Source: Variovorax sp. V213
GTDB lineage: Bacteria; Pseudomonadota; Gammaproteobacteria; Burkholderiales; Burkholderiaceae_C
Reading direction: 5' to 3'
DNA: 64,000 nucleotides
NCBI RefSeq assembly: GCF_041154455.1
Contig: NZ_AP028664.1
Coordinates: forward strand, 2,171,001 to 2,235,000
Part shown: positions 49,620 to 60,693 of the stretch, piece by piece
Layout of the letters: each line of letters begins with the position of its first letter
Position numbering within the stretch: position 1 is the first letter of the stretch
Translations under genes and position numbers: made by a program
Notes under the pieces: model-generated
What the model was told of the DNA's origin: nothing
Database searches by the model: none
The model's input: only the letters and a program-made list of their open reading frames with translations

Positions 49620-51037
49620 CTAAAAGACGGTGCCGTCGCTTTCGATCAGGAGCGGTGGCGCTCCGTCACGCAAGCGCTGTGCCAAGACGCGGCCGGCGGC
49701 CCAGGTGCCGCCCTCAAGCACGCAGGCCAGCGGCAGTTCTTCCGCGGTGCGGTCGAGCATCTTGCGCACGTGCGGCGCCAGCTCGTCCAGCAGCGCCACG
49801 GTGAGCGCGCGCCACTCGACGATGAACTCGTCCCCGGCTTTCCAGACGCGCGAAAGAAAGGCCGGGTCCTTCGGCACGATCACGCCGCTGTCGATCAAGA
49901 GGCCGCCGTTGCGGTATTCGGGCAGGGCGGTGAGCGCATCGAGATGGCGCACTTTCACGCCCGCCCATTCGAAAGGCTCGAGCAGCGAATAGGTGAGCCA
50001 TTGCGACAGCTTGTGGAACGGCATCCAGCCGTTGGTGAGGCCGGGGCCGCGCACCGCGCTGTGGCGCCAGCAGTCGCCGAGGGCGAGGGCCGGGTCGCTC
50101 CAGCCGATGCCGCCCGTGGCGTCGCTGCCATCGGCCGCGATGCTGTCGATGGCATTGGCGGAGGGCCAGATGCCCGACAGCGTTTCGAGCAGCAGCGACA
50201 GGATCTGGTGTGCCGTGATCTCGGCCGTGGGCGGCGCGGCGGCGCCAAGCGGGGCGACCAGCGCGTCGAACATGCCGGCGGGCCGGCCGTCGTCGCCGAA
50301 AGTCTCGGGTTGTTCGCTCATCGCCTCGCCGAGCCGGCGCAGCAGCACCGCGCGGCCGGCCAGGCCCACCAATGGGTTGACGTCGCTGACCTGGAAGGCG
50401 TCGCCGAGCCGGTCGGTCACGAGCCCTCGCAGGCCGGCCGCATCGGCTTGCAGCGGATGGTCGGGGTTGGACGAGAACAGTCCGCTGGTGAAGGCATGGA
50501 AGCTCGCGACGGCCAGCCCTTCGGAGCGCGTGAAGCGCTCGCCGGTGGCGGGCTCGGTGTAGTGCCAGTCGGGGCCGGCACCGGCATCGAGCAGCACGCT
50601 CACCAGCACCAGGTCGATGTGCGCGCTGGCGCGCTGCCGGGCATCGATGCGCTTGCCGAGCAGCTGGTCGAGCTGCTTCAGCCGGTCGACGCCGCCGGCT
50701 TCGAAGTGGCGCCAGCGGCTGTGGTACGGAATGGTGTCCCAGGGATAGCGCTCGCGCGTGACCTCGGCCACCGTGCGCGCCGCGTCGTCTATTGCACTGT
50801 CGCCGCCGATGCGGAACCACTGCGACTCGCCCCGGCGCGCGCGCGCCAGCAGCGCAGCCGCACGCTCGCGGATGGCTGCGGTCGTGCGCAGCACGGTGGC
50901 GGCGCCCGCGGGGTGGTCGGTGTCGGGAGCGAATTCGATCGCCGGATCGATGTCGCCTGCGCTGCCCGGCGGCAGGCTGCCCGAACCGTCGGCGGGCAGG
51001 TATTGGCTGCCGTTGTTCGTGGGGTCGGTCGTGCGGC

Positions 51038-51041
<4 letters not shown>
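49620..51041 (-). CDS. URC4/urg3 family protein (DUF1688)
   Basis: A 473-residue protein of the URC4/DUF1688 family, required for uracil catabolism in Lachancea kluyveri. Recognisable stretches are PWDTIPYHSRWRHFEAGGVDRL, LVSVLLDAGAGPDWHYTEP and NGWMPFHKLSQWLTYSLLEP. The catalytic role is not established. Its ATG overlaps the URC1 stop by four bases and it lies 33 bases before upp, so URC1-URC4-upp are clearly one operon. Confidence 0.94.
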
Positions 51042-52366
<1,325 letters not shown>

Positions 52367-52386
52367 TGGAGGCCCTCAAAAAATGC

Positions 52387-52415
52387 AATGTACCGATCAC
52401 TCGCGCGGCTGGCAA
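52387..52415 (-). promoter_or_regulatory. candidate sigma-70 promoter of the URC operon
   Basis: Read leftward: TTGCCA (52410-52415), a 17-base spacer, and TACATT (52387-52392). The predicted start is about 52380, giving a short leader before the URC1 ATG at 52366. Confidence 0.65.
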
Positions 52416-52478
52416 GCAGGGCGCGAACGTCGTCAGTGCCGCCGATGGCCGCGGCATTTCAAGCAGCCAGAGTGCCGT

Positions 52479-52949
52479 TCAGGCCGGCGAGGAGCGCAAG
52501 CCGTAGGCCTTGCCGCCGACGAACAGGTATTCGGCGCGCAGCACCGGGTCGCCTTTTTCGCCGGTGAAGGTGAAGCCCAGCGCGGCCACCGGGGTGCCAG
52601 GCTTGATCTCGTCGAGCCCCCAGGCCTGCAGGCGCGTGAGCGGCGCCAGTTCGATCATCCACTTGCGGTCGCGCCGCGTCGGCAGCTGCGCCTTGGCCAG
52701 CAGCGCGGGGCCATCGACGGCTGCGCTTTGCCTGGGCAACGCGCGCTGCTTCAGGTCGGGCGGCAGGACCGGGTTCTCGGGGAGTTCGAGTTCCAGTTCG
52801 CCATGCGGATTGCGCCACATGACCTTGGTCGCACGCCCCTCCAGATAGAGCGGGCGATCCTGGTCGAAGCTGCTCCATCCATGGTGGGCCCAGGCCGGCA
52901 GGGCCAGGCCCAGCGAACCGGCAACGAACAAGCGTCGTCTCTGAATCAT
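52479..52949 (-). CDS. DUF6152-like exported protein
   Basis: A 156-residue protein with a short signal peptide (MIQRRRLFVAGSLGLALPAWA) followed by HHGWSSFDQDRPLYLEGRATKVMWRNPHGEL, the hallmark of the DUF6152 family. The family is exported and of unknown function. The two adjacent His after cleavage could bind metal. It is 15 bases downstream of a small membrane-protein gene, and the two face away from the sigma-factor operon. Confidence 0.82.
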   Translation of the reverse strand: MIQRRRLFVAGSLGLALPAWAHHGWSSFDQDRPLYLEGRATKVMWRNPHGELELELPENPVLPPDLKQRALPRQSAAVDGPALLAKAQLPTRRDRKWMIELAPLTRLQAWGLDEIKPGTPVAALGFTFTGEKGDPVLRAEYLFVGGKAYGLRSSPA

Positions 52950-52964
52950 CTCGGTCTCCTTGGC

Positions 52965-53384
52965 TCAGATGTAGGCAATCCAACGCCCGCAGATGATGAC
53001 AGCCAGCCAAAACCCCAACGACAACAGGCATTGCGCCTTGGCCATTGCGCCGGTGGCGGCGGGGCCGCCGCGAACGTGGAACCAGATGGCATTGGCGCCC
53101 GCCAGGCCGATCAGGAACAGCTTGACCCGGAACGCATTGTTGGCCAGCAGTTCGCCGGGCTGCGTGGAGAACATGGTGAGGCCGGTGGCGGCGCACAGCC
53201 CGAAGCCGACCAGTGCCGGCAGCAGCGTCAGGCGGGCCAGCCGCGGCGCCGAAAGCTCCCGTCCGAGGCCGAGCACGCGCAGTTCGAACACCAGCAGGCC
53301 GCCGAACAGCAGCGCAATGCCGACGATGTGCACCACTTCCAGGGCCGGATAGGCCCAGGGGTGCGAAGTCAGCGCGGCCAGCAT
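52965..53384 (-). CDS. small membrane protein, possible DUF6644/DUF2214 type
   Basis: A 139-residue protein with four hydrophobic segments and the pattern PALEVVHIVGIALLFGGLLVFELRVLGLGREL near the N-terminus. I associate such proteins with DUF6644/DUF2214-like families that travel with DUF6152, but the exact family is uncertain. ATG 53384 is chosen over a longer frame beginning at 53519. It is probably co-transcribed with the DUF6152 gene. Confidence 0.75.
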   Translation of the reverse strand: MLAALTSHPWAYPALEVVHIVGIALLFGGLLVFELRVLGLGRELSAPRLARLTLLPALVGFGLCAATGLTMFSTQPGELLANNAFRVKLFLIGLAGANAIWFHVRGGPAATGAMAKAQCLLSLGFWLAVIICGRWIAYI

Positions 53385-53547
53385 CGGCTTCAGTCCCTGC
53401 CCGGGCGCGGTTCGCGAACCGGACGGCATGAGGTGGCAGCTTGCATGGGCGCTCCTTCCGTGAGTTCGGGCGAGCTTAGCCGAGCATCGATCCCGGCGCC
53501 GCGGCCGGGCACGGCACAATCCGGCGGAATCTTTTTTCGAAAGGGCT

Positions 53548-53573
53548 GTAACCAGCCGGTCCGATGGTACGAA
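53548..53573 (+). promoter_or_regulatory. candidate ECF sigma promoter (autoregulation)
   Basis: GTAACC (53548-53553), a spacer of exactly 16 bases, then CGAA (53570-53573). This equals the GTAACC-N16-CGAA pattern I recall for the Caulobacter SigF regulon, whose sigma factor is also paired with an NrsF anti-sigma. It lies 23 bases upstream of the sigma gene start. Confidence 0.7.
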
Positions 53574-53596
53574 ACACAGTGGACAGCAGGAAGCGA

Positions 53597-54145
53597 ATGA
53601 GCGACGCCGAGGCGGCGCTGCGGGGCCTGTTCCTGCGCGGCCTGGACGGCGACGCAGCGGCTTATCGCGAGTTCCTGCAAAAACTCAGCGCGCACCTGCG
53701 CGCCTTTCTGGGCAAGCGCCTGTTCGGCTGGCCCGATGAAGTGGAAGACCTTGTCCAGGAATGCCTGCTCGCCATGCACAACCAACGCCATACCTACCAG
53801 AGCGACCAGCCGTTGACGGCCTGGGTGCATGCGATTGCGCGCTACAAGATGATCGACCTGCTGCGCGCCAAGTCCGCGCGCGAAGCGCTGCATGACCCGC
53901 TGGACGACGACCTGGCGGTGTTCGCCGAATCGGCCATCGATGCCAGCGACGCGCGGCGCGACCTGGGCGGCCTGCTGCAGACGCTGCCGGAGCGCCAGCG
54001 CCTGCCGATCGTGCACGTGAAGCTCGAAGGCCTCTCGGTGGCCGAGACCGCCAGCCTGACCGGCATGTCCGAGTCGGCCGTGAAGGTCGGCATCCATCGC
54101 GGGCTCAAGGCGCTCGCGGCAAAGATGGGAGGCAAGGCATCATGA
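53597..54145 (+). CDS. ECF sigma factor (SigF-like, NrsF-partnered)
   Basis: A 182-residue sigma-70 family member with region 2 (FLGKRLFGWPDEVEDLVQECLLAMH) and region 4 (LPERQRLPIVHVKLEGLSVAETASLTGMSESAVKVGIHRGL). It lacks the extra domains of primary sigma factors. ATG 53597 is supported by AGGAAG; an earlier ATG at 53564 lies within the predicted promoter. It overlaps the following anti-sigma gene by four bases. Confidence 0.92.
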   Translation: MSDAEAALRGLFLRGLDGDAAAYREFLQKLSAHLRAFLGKRLFGWPDEVEDLVQECLLAMHNQRHTYQSDQPLTAWVHAIARYKMIDLLRAKSAREALHDPLDDDLAVFAESAIDASDARRDLGGLLQTLPERQRLPIVHVKLEGLSVAETASLTGMSESAVKVGIHRGLKALAAKMGGKAS

Positions 54146-54783
54146 AGACGGACGATCTCGTCGCCATGCTGGCCACCGGTCCCACGGCCGCGCCGCGCCG
54201 CGCCGCGGGGCGGCGCCTGGCCTTTGCGTTGCTGGCGGGGCTGCCCTTGTCGTTCGTCATCCTGTTCACCGAATACGGCCTGCGCCGCGATCTGGTGCAG
54301 GCCATGTTCTGGCCGATGTTCTGGGTCAAGGTGCTGTTTCCGCTGTGCATTGCGGCGGCGGCCTTCGTGATGGTGCAGCGCCTCGCGCGACCGGGCGTGC
54401 AGGTGCGGCGCGCCTGGCTGGGCGCCGCCGTGCCGGTGCTCGTGGTGTGGGTGCTGGCGGCCATGGCCTGGTTCAATGCGCTGCCACAGGACCGCATGCC
54501 CCTTCTCATGGGCGAGTCGTGGCGCGTCTGCGCACTCAGCATCGGGCTGATGGCGCTGCCGGTCTTCGCAGCCGCGCTGCTGGCGTTGAAAAGCCTCGCG
54601 CCCACTCGGCCGGCATTGGCCGGTGCGGCCGCCGGCGGACTGGCGGGCGGGGTGGGCGCCGCCGTCTATGCGCTGCACTGCATGGAACTGACAGCACCCT
54701 TCCTGGCGGTCTGGTACGTCAGCGGCATCGCACTGCCTGTGCTGGTGGGCGCCGTGCTCGGGCCGCGCCTGCTGCGCTGGTAA
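54142..54783 (+). CDS. NrsF family anti-sigma factor (DUF1109)
   Basis: A 213-residue inner-membrane protein with six hydrophobic segments and a short cytoplasmic N-terminus (MKTDDLVAMLATG). This matches the NrsF/DUF1109 family that negatively regulates SigF-type sigma factors in response to oxidative or metal stress. Cys residues near the membrane (SWRVCALSIGL; ALHCMEL) could be sensory; this is inference. It is translationally coupled to the sigma gene. Confidence 0.9.
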   Translation: MKTDDLVAMLATGPTAAPRRAAGRRLAFALLAGLPLSFVILFTEYGLRRDLVQAMFWPMFWVKVLFPLCIAAAAFVMVQRLARPGVQVRRAWLGAAVPVLVVWVLAAMAWFNALPQDRMPLLMGESWRVCALSIGLMALPVFAAALLALKSLAPTRPALAGAAAGGLAGGVGAAVYALHCMELTAPFLAVWYVSGIALPVLVGAVLGPRLLRW

Positions 54784-54792
54784 GCCGATTGC

Positions 54793-54811
54793 CCGGCCCG
54801 GAGCGGGCCGG
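54793..54811. terminator. GC-rich hairpin between convergent genes
   Basis: CCGGCCCG-GAG-CGGGCCGG, an 8-bp perfect stem, lies in the 30-base gap between the convergent nrsF and HerA-like genes. No T-run is present, so efficiency is uncertain. Confidence 0.5.
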
Positions 54812-54813
54812 CC

Positions 54814-56325
<1,512 letters not shown>

Positions 56326-56375
56326 GAGGGGCTCCGGGTCGTATCGAAGCGGGCAGTCTAATCAAGCCTCCCTCC

Positions 56376-56381
56376 TATAAT
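56376..56381 (+). promoter_or_regulatory. candidate -10 element of the aryl-polyene-like cluster
   Basis: A perfect TATAAT 46 bases before the ACP start codon. The -35 region at the right distance (GCAGTC) is poor, so an activator may be needed. Confidence 0.5.
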
Positions 56382-56426
56382 CCACGACCCCCGAGGTAGT
56401 AACCGAAAAAGTTTCAGGAGGTTTTC

Positions 56427-56738
56427 TTGTCATCGACTGCTCAGCCCCCCATTCCCGCCGTTGGCGATTCCCCTGAACAGTCGCCGATTGAAAAAGAGTT
56501 GGCCGTCTTGCTGGTGAACGCGCTCAACCTCGAAGTCGCGCCCGAAGACATCGTGCCGACTGATCCGCTGTACGGCGAAGGCCTTGGCCTCGATTCGATC
56601 GACATCCTCGAAGTTGCGCTCGAAGTGTCGCGGCGCTACGGCTTCCAGCTGCGCTCGGACGACGAGCGCAACCAACAGATCTTCCAGTCGCTGCGTACGC
56701 TCGCGACCCACGTCGCCGAGCATCGCAGCGCTTCCTGA
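56427..56738 (+). CDS. acyl carrier protein
   Basis: A 103-residue carrier protein with the phosphopantetheine attachment motif GLGLDSIDILEVAL (modified Ser in DSID) and an acidic helical body. It starts at TTG 56427, fixed by a consensus AGGAGG five bases upstream. It heads a dense rightward operon like aryl polyene (ape) clusters and probably carries the growing polyene chain (ApeE/F-like role). Confidence 0.93.
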   Translation: MSSTAQPPIPAVGDSPEQSPIEKELAVLLVNALNLEVAPEDIVPTDPLYGEGLGLDSIDILEVALEVSRRYGFQLRSDDERNQQIFQSLRTLATHVAEHRSAS

Positions 56739-56741
56739 TCC

Positions 56742-57386
56742 ATGTCACGATGGCGACTGGCGCTCCTCCTGCTGGTGGGCGTGGCCTATGCCGGCCTCTC
56801 TCACTGGATGATGCTGTTCCACCCCACGGAGCCGTGGGCGGTGGTGGTCTTGCTCGGCCCGCTCTGGCTCGCCGCCATCGGCTTTGCCGCCAGCAAGTTC
56901 GGCCGTTGGGGCTTTGCCGCCGCAACGCTGCTCGGCATCGGGGGCTTCGCGCTCGTGTTCCTGGGTGAAGCGGGCGACACCAACCGGCTCTATGTGTTCC
57001 AGCACGTCGCCATCAACGGCTTGCTGTGCGGCTGGTTCGGCGCCTCGCTGCGCGGGCCCGGCCTTCCTCTGATCACCCAGTTCGCCCAGCGCGTGCATCC
57101 GCTCAAGGGCCACATGCTGGCCTACACCACGCAGCTCACCCGCATCTGGACCGTGTACTTCGCGCTGGTGGTGGTGTCGTCCATCGCGGTGTACCTGACC
57201 CTGTCTTTTTCAGCCTGGTCGCTGCTCGCGAACGTGCTGACCCCGCTCTCGGTGACGCTTCTTTTCGTGGGCGAACATCTGGTGCGCTACCGGCTGCATC
57301 CTGAATTCGAGCGCACGCGGCTCATCGATGCGGTGCGCGCCTTTCAAGGCACATCGACCATTGATCACGGCACCGGCGGCCGGTGA
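56742..57386 (+). CDS. COG4648 family membrane protein (ApeG-like)
   Basis: A 214-residue inner-membrane protein with about five hydrophobic segments. It carries the family signature VFQHVAINGLLCGWFGASLRG and TQLTRIWTVYFALVV, and ends with FVGEHLVRYRLHPEFERTRL. COG4648 proteins are a constant part of aryl polyene and related pigment clusters; their role is unclear. It starts three bases after the ACP stop. Confidence 0.9.
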   Translation: MSRWRLALLLLVGVAYAGLSHWMMLFHPTEPWAVVVLLGPLWLAAIGFAASKFGRWGFAAATLLGIGGFALVFLGEAGDTNRLYVFQHVAINGLLCGWFGASLRGPGLPLITQFAQRVHPLKGHMLAYTTQLTRIWTVYFALVVVSSIAVYLTLSFSAWSLLANVLTPLSVTLLFVGEHLVRYRLHPEFERTRLIDAVRAFQGTSTIDHGTGGR

Positions 57387-57399
57387 AGGGGGCACCCGC

Positions 57400-59109
57400 G
57401 TGACCGCCGACACCCGCCTGCTGCCGCTGATCGCCAACCGCGACCTCGATGCGCCCCTGGCCTGGCGCGCCGGCGTGCCGGTCAGCACGCGGCAGTTCCT
57501 GGCCGACGTGGCCCGCTTCGCGCCGGTGCTGCCGGCGGAGGGGAAAGCCGTCAACCTGTGCGTCGACCGCTACGCCTTTGCCGTCAGCCTGGCGGCTGCG
57601 CTGGTGCGCGGCCATGCGAGCCTCTTGCCGCCCGACGCGCGGCCCGACACGCTCGCGCGCCTGCTCGAATCCGGCGGATCGAGCCTTTTTGCGCTGACCG
57701 ACGATGCCGATCTCGCCACGCCCGGCATGCCGCGCGTGCTGATCGAAGACCGCTCCAGCCCCGAAGGCGGCGACGGCCTGGAGGTACCGCTCATCGACGG
57801 CGCCATGCACGCCGTGAGCCTGCTGACTTCCGGCTCCACCGGCGTGCCCCAGCCGCACGCCAAGCGGTGGGAAACGCTGGTCGGCGACGTTGCGGTGGCG
57901 GTGGAGCGGCTCTCCAGCCTGCTCGGGCTGCCGTCGCTCGCCGGCCTGACGCTGGTGGCGACCGTGCCGGTGCAGCACAGCTATGGGCTGGAATCGTCGG
58001 CACTGCTGGCCATGCTCGGCGGCGCCGCGTTCGAAAGCGGGCGGCCGTTCTTTCCGGCCGATGTCGCAAAAACCCTCGAGTCGGTGCCGCGTCCGCGCGC
58101 GCTGGTCACCACGCCGTTTCATCTGAAGACACTGCTGCTGTCGGGCATCGAACTGCCGGCGGTCGACCTGATTCTTTCCGCCACCGCGCCGCTGTCGCCG
58201 CAACTCGCGGCCCAGGCCGAGCAGGCGCTCGGCGGGGTGCTGATCGAAATCTACGGCAGCACCGAATCCGGCCAGGTCGCCACCCGCCGCACCACCCAGA
58301 GCGATATCTGGGAGAACTTCGGCAGCATCCGCGTGCATGCCGAGCCGGGCGAGGGCGACGGTCCCGAGCGCTTCATCTTCAGCGGCGACTTCCTGCCCGA
58401 GCCCACGCCCATGGCCGACGTGCTCGAACTGCTCGATGCGCGCCGCTTCCGGCTGTTCGGCCGTGCCAACGACCTGATCCACGTTGCGGGCCGGCGCAGT
58501 TCGCTCGCGCACCTGAACTATCACCTCAACAGCGTTCCGGGTGTGGAGGACGGCGCGTTCTGGCTGCCCGACGAAGTGGCCGACGGCGTGGTGCGCCCCG
58601 TGGCCTTCGTGGTCGCGCCCACGCTTTCGGCCGGCGAAATCATTGCCGCGCTGCGCCAGCGGCTGGAGCCGGTGTTCGTGCCGCGCCGCGTGGTGCAGGT
58701 GAAGGCCTTTCCGCGCGAAGGCACCGGCAAGCTCACGGTGCGGGCACTGCGCGAATTCGCGCTCGCACAACTCGCGGACGACAACACGCCGGTGCAACTG
58801 GCCCATGCGGTGCCCGTTGACCATCCCGCGTTCGCCGGGCACTTTCCGGGCCAGCCGCTGCTTCCGGGCGCACTCATACTGGCCGAGGTCATGGAGGCCG
58901 TGCAGCGCGTGCCGGCGCTGGTCGCGCGGCTCGGCTGCCATCCCACGCTGGCGGCCGCCAAGTTCCTCGCGCCCGTGCGGCCGGGGAGCATGCTCTCCAT
59001 CGATCTGCAACCCGAGCCCGGCGCGGCGCGCGGCGTGCGTTTCGACGTGCGTTGCGACGGCGTGGTGGCTGTCACCGGCCGCTGGGCCGCCGTGCAAGAG
59101 TCTGCGTGA
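57400..59109 (+). CDS. fused acyl-AMP ligase and hotdog dehydratase (ApeH-ApeI-like)
   Basis: A 569-residue two-domain protein. Residues about 1-450 form an AMP-binding ligase: ATP loop LLTSGSTGVPQPHAKRW, core motif IEIYGSTESGQVATRR, and C-terminal Lys in FPREGTGKLTVRAL. From about 468 a FabA/FabZ-type hotdog domain begins, with the catalytic His region DHPAFAGHFPGQPLLPGAL. In E. coli these are separate ApeH and ApeI proteins. The start is GTG 57400 with AAGGGGG upstream. It likely loads an aryl starter and dehydrates chain intermediates. Confidence 0.9.
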   Translation: MTADTRLLPLIANRDLDAPLAWRAGVPVSTRQFLADVARFAPVLPAEGKAVNLCVDRYAFAVSLAAALVRGHASLLPPDARPDTLARLLESGGSSLFALTDDADLATPGMPRVLIEDRSSPEGGDGLEVPLIDGAMHAVSLLTSGSTGVPQPHAKRWETLVGDVAVAVERLSSLLGLPSLAGLTLVATVPVQHSYGLESSALLAMLGGAAFESGRPFFPADVAKTLESVPRPRALVTTPFHLKTLLLSGIELPAVDLILSATAPLSPQLAAQAEQALGGVLIEIYGSTESGQVATRRTTQSDIWENFGSIRVHAEPGEGDGPERFIFSGDFLPEPTPMADVLELLDARRFRLFGRANDLIHVAGRRSSLAHLNYHLNSVPGVEDGAFWLPDEVADGVVRPVAFVVAPTLSAGEIIAALRQRLEPVFVPRRVVQVKAFPREGTGKLTVRALREFALAQLADDNTPVQLAHAVPVDHPAFAGHFPGQPLLPGALILAEVMEAVQRVPALVARLGCHPTLAAAKFLAPVRPGSMLSIDLQPEPGAARGVRFDVRCDGVVAVTGRWAAVQESA

Positions 59110-60107
59110 TGAAGCACACCGATGCCGAGACGCGCGCCGTGAGCGATGCGGCGCAGGCGGGCCACCGCGGCGACTGGGCGCACACGCCCGAGCGCAGCAA
59201 CATGCTGGCGCTGCGTTTCATCTGCCTGATCGCGCTGGTCTGCGGGCGCCACGTCACGCGCCTGCTGCTGCCGCCGATCAGCCTGTACTTTCTGCTGTTC
59301 GCGCCTGCGCCGCGCCGCCACATCAAGCGCTACCTGTTCAGGGCCATCGGCCCGCATGCCGGCTGGGCCGACGGCTACCGCCTGCTGCATGCCTTTGCCT
59401 CGACGGTGCTCGACCGCGTGTACTTCCTGCGCGGGCGCATGGATCTGTTCGACGTGAAGGTCAAGGGCAACCTTGCGCTGGAAGCCGAGGCGCTGAACGG
59501 GCGTGGCGCCTTCCTGCTTGGCGCGCACGTCGGCAGCTTCGAGGCGATGGGCGCCTGCAAGCAAAAGAGCCAGCACAAGCAAGCGCTGCGGCTTGCGATG
59601 CTGATGTACCCCGACAACGCGCAGCGCATCACGGCCATCCTCAATGCCATCAGCCTGCCCGAACTGCGGCCTCACGTGATCGCGCTGGGCCGCCCGCATT
59701 CGATGCTCGCGCTGCGCGACTGGCTCGATGGCGGCGGCCTCGGCGGCATGCTCGCCGACCGCACCCTGCCGGGCAGCGAAGACCAGCCGACGCACCAGCG
59801 CGGCAACACCATCGTGCTGCCGTTCCTCGGCCAGCCGGCAAGTTTCAACGACGGCCCGTTCCGGCTTGCGGCGCTGCTGCGGCGCAAGGTGTTCTTCATG
59901 GCCGGCCTCTATGGCGGCGGCGCGCGCTACGATGTTCAATTCGACCTTTTGGCCGACTTCAGCGAGCGGGCGTCCGACCCCGCCGAGCGGGAACGCCGCA
60001 TCCGCGCGGCGGTCGAAGCCTACGTGACGCGCCTGGAAGCGCTGTGCCGCGCCTATCCGTACAACTGGTTCAACTTTCATGATTTCTGGCTCGAAGATTC
60101 GGTTTGA
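59109..60107 (+). CDS. LpxL-like acyltransferase
   Basis: A 332-residue membrane-associated acyltransferase of the lipid A lauroyl/myristoyl transferase fold. The catalytic HX4E motif appears in LLGAHVGSFEAMG. An N-terminal hydrophobic segment (about 30-65) anchors it. The start ATG 59109 shares one base with the previous stop (TGATG). In aryl polyene clusters, such enzymes probably move the polyene to a lipid. It overlaps the next gene by 29 bases. Confidence 0.9.
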   Translation: MKHTDAETRAVSDAAQAGHRGDWAHTPERSNMLALRFICLIALVCGRHVTRLLLPPISLYFLLFAPAPRRHIKRYLFRAIGPHAGWADGYRLLHAFASTVLDRVYFLRGRMDLFDVKVKGNLALEAEALNGRGAFLLGAHVGSFEAMGACKQKSQHKQALRLAMLMYPDNAQRITAILNAISLPELRPHVIALGRPHSMLALRDWLDGGGLGGMLADRTLPGSEDQPTHQRGNTIVLPFLGQPASFNDGPFRLAALLRRKVFFMAGLYGGGARYDVQFDLLADFSERASDPAERERRIRAAVEAYVTRLEALCRAYPYNWFNFHDFWLEDSV

Positions 60108-60693
60108 CTGGCTGTGCAGGAGCCTGCTGCTGGCACTGGCCTGCTGCGCCGCCCCGGCCTGGGCTTTCGACCTGCCCGAGCTGATGGGGCTGCTCTCCAG
60201 GCAGAAGAGCGGCGAAGCCCGCTTCACCGAACAGCGCTTCGTCCACGGCCTCGAAGGTCCGCTCGATTCGCGCGGCACCCTGAGCTTCAGCGCCCCCGAC
60301 AAGCTGGTGCGGCGCACCTTGTCGCCGCGTGACGAGACGATGGCGGTCGAAGGCAACACGCTCACGCTGTCGCGCGGCGGCCGCAACCGCACCCTGACGC
60401 TCGACAGCATGCCCGAGCTGCTCGGCCTGGTCGAAGCCATGCGCGGCACTTTGAGCGGCGACGGTGCCACCTTGCAGCGCTATTTCCGCAGCACGGTGAG
60501 CGGCTCGGCCGGCAACTGGACGCTCGATCTGCTGCCGGCCGACAGCCGGCTTGCCGCCCAGGTGCGCAGCATCCGCATCAGCGGCCGCGCCAGCGAGGTG
60601 ATCGGACTCGAAATGGAATTCGTCGGCGGGGACCGCTCGGTGATGAGCATCACGCCCGAACGCCCGGGCGCTGCTGGACGCACCACGCCGTGA
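60079..60693 (+). CDS. LolA-related outer membrane lipoprotein carrier protein (ApeM-like)
   Basis: A 204-residue exported protein with signal peptide (cleavage after AWA) and a LolA-like fold: GEARFTEQRFVHGLEGPLDS, then GTLSFSAPDKLVRRTL. LolA-related proteins are standard in aryl polyene clusters, where they are thought to help move the lipidated polyene across the periplasm. It overlaps the acyltransferase by 29 bases and the MMPL gene by four. Confidence 0.9.
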   Translation: MISGSKIRFDWLCRSLLLALACCAAPAWAFDLPELMGLLSRQKSGEARFTEQRFVHGLEGPLDSRGTLSFSAPDKLVRRTLSPRDETMAVEGNTLTLSRGGRNRTLTLDSMPELLGLVEAMRGTLSGDGATLQRYFRSTVSGSAGNWTLDLLPADSRLAAQVRSIRISGRASEVIGLEMEFVGGDRSVMSITPERPGAAGRTTP

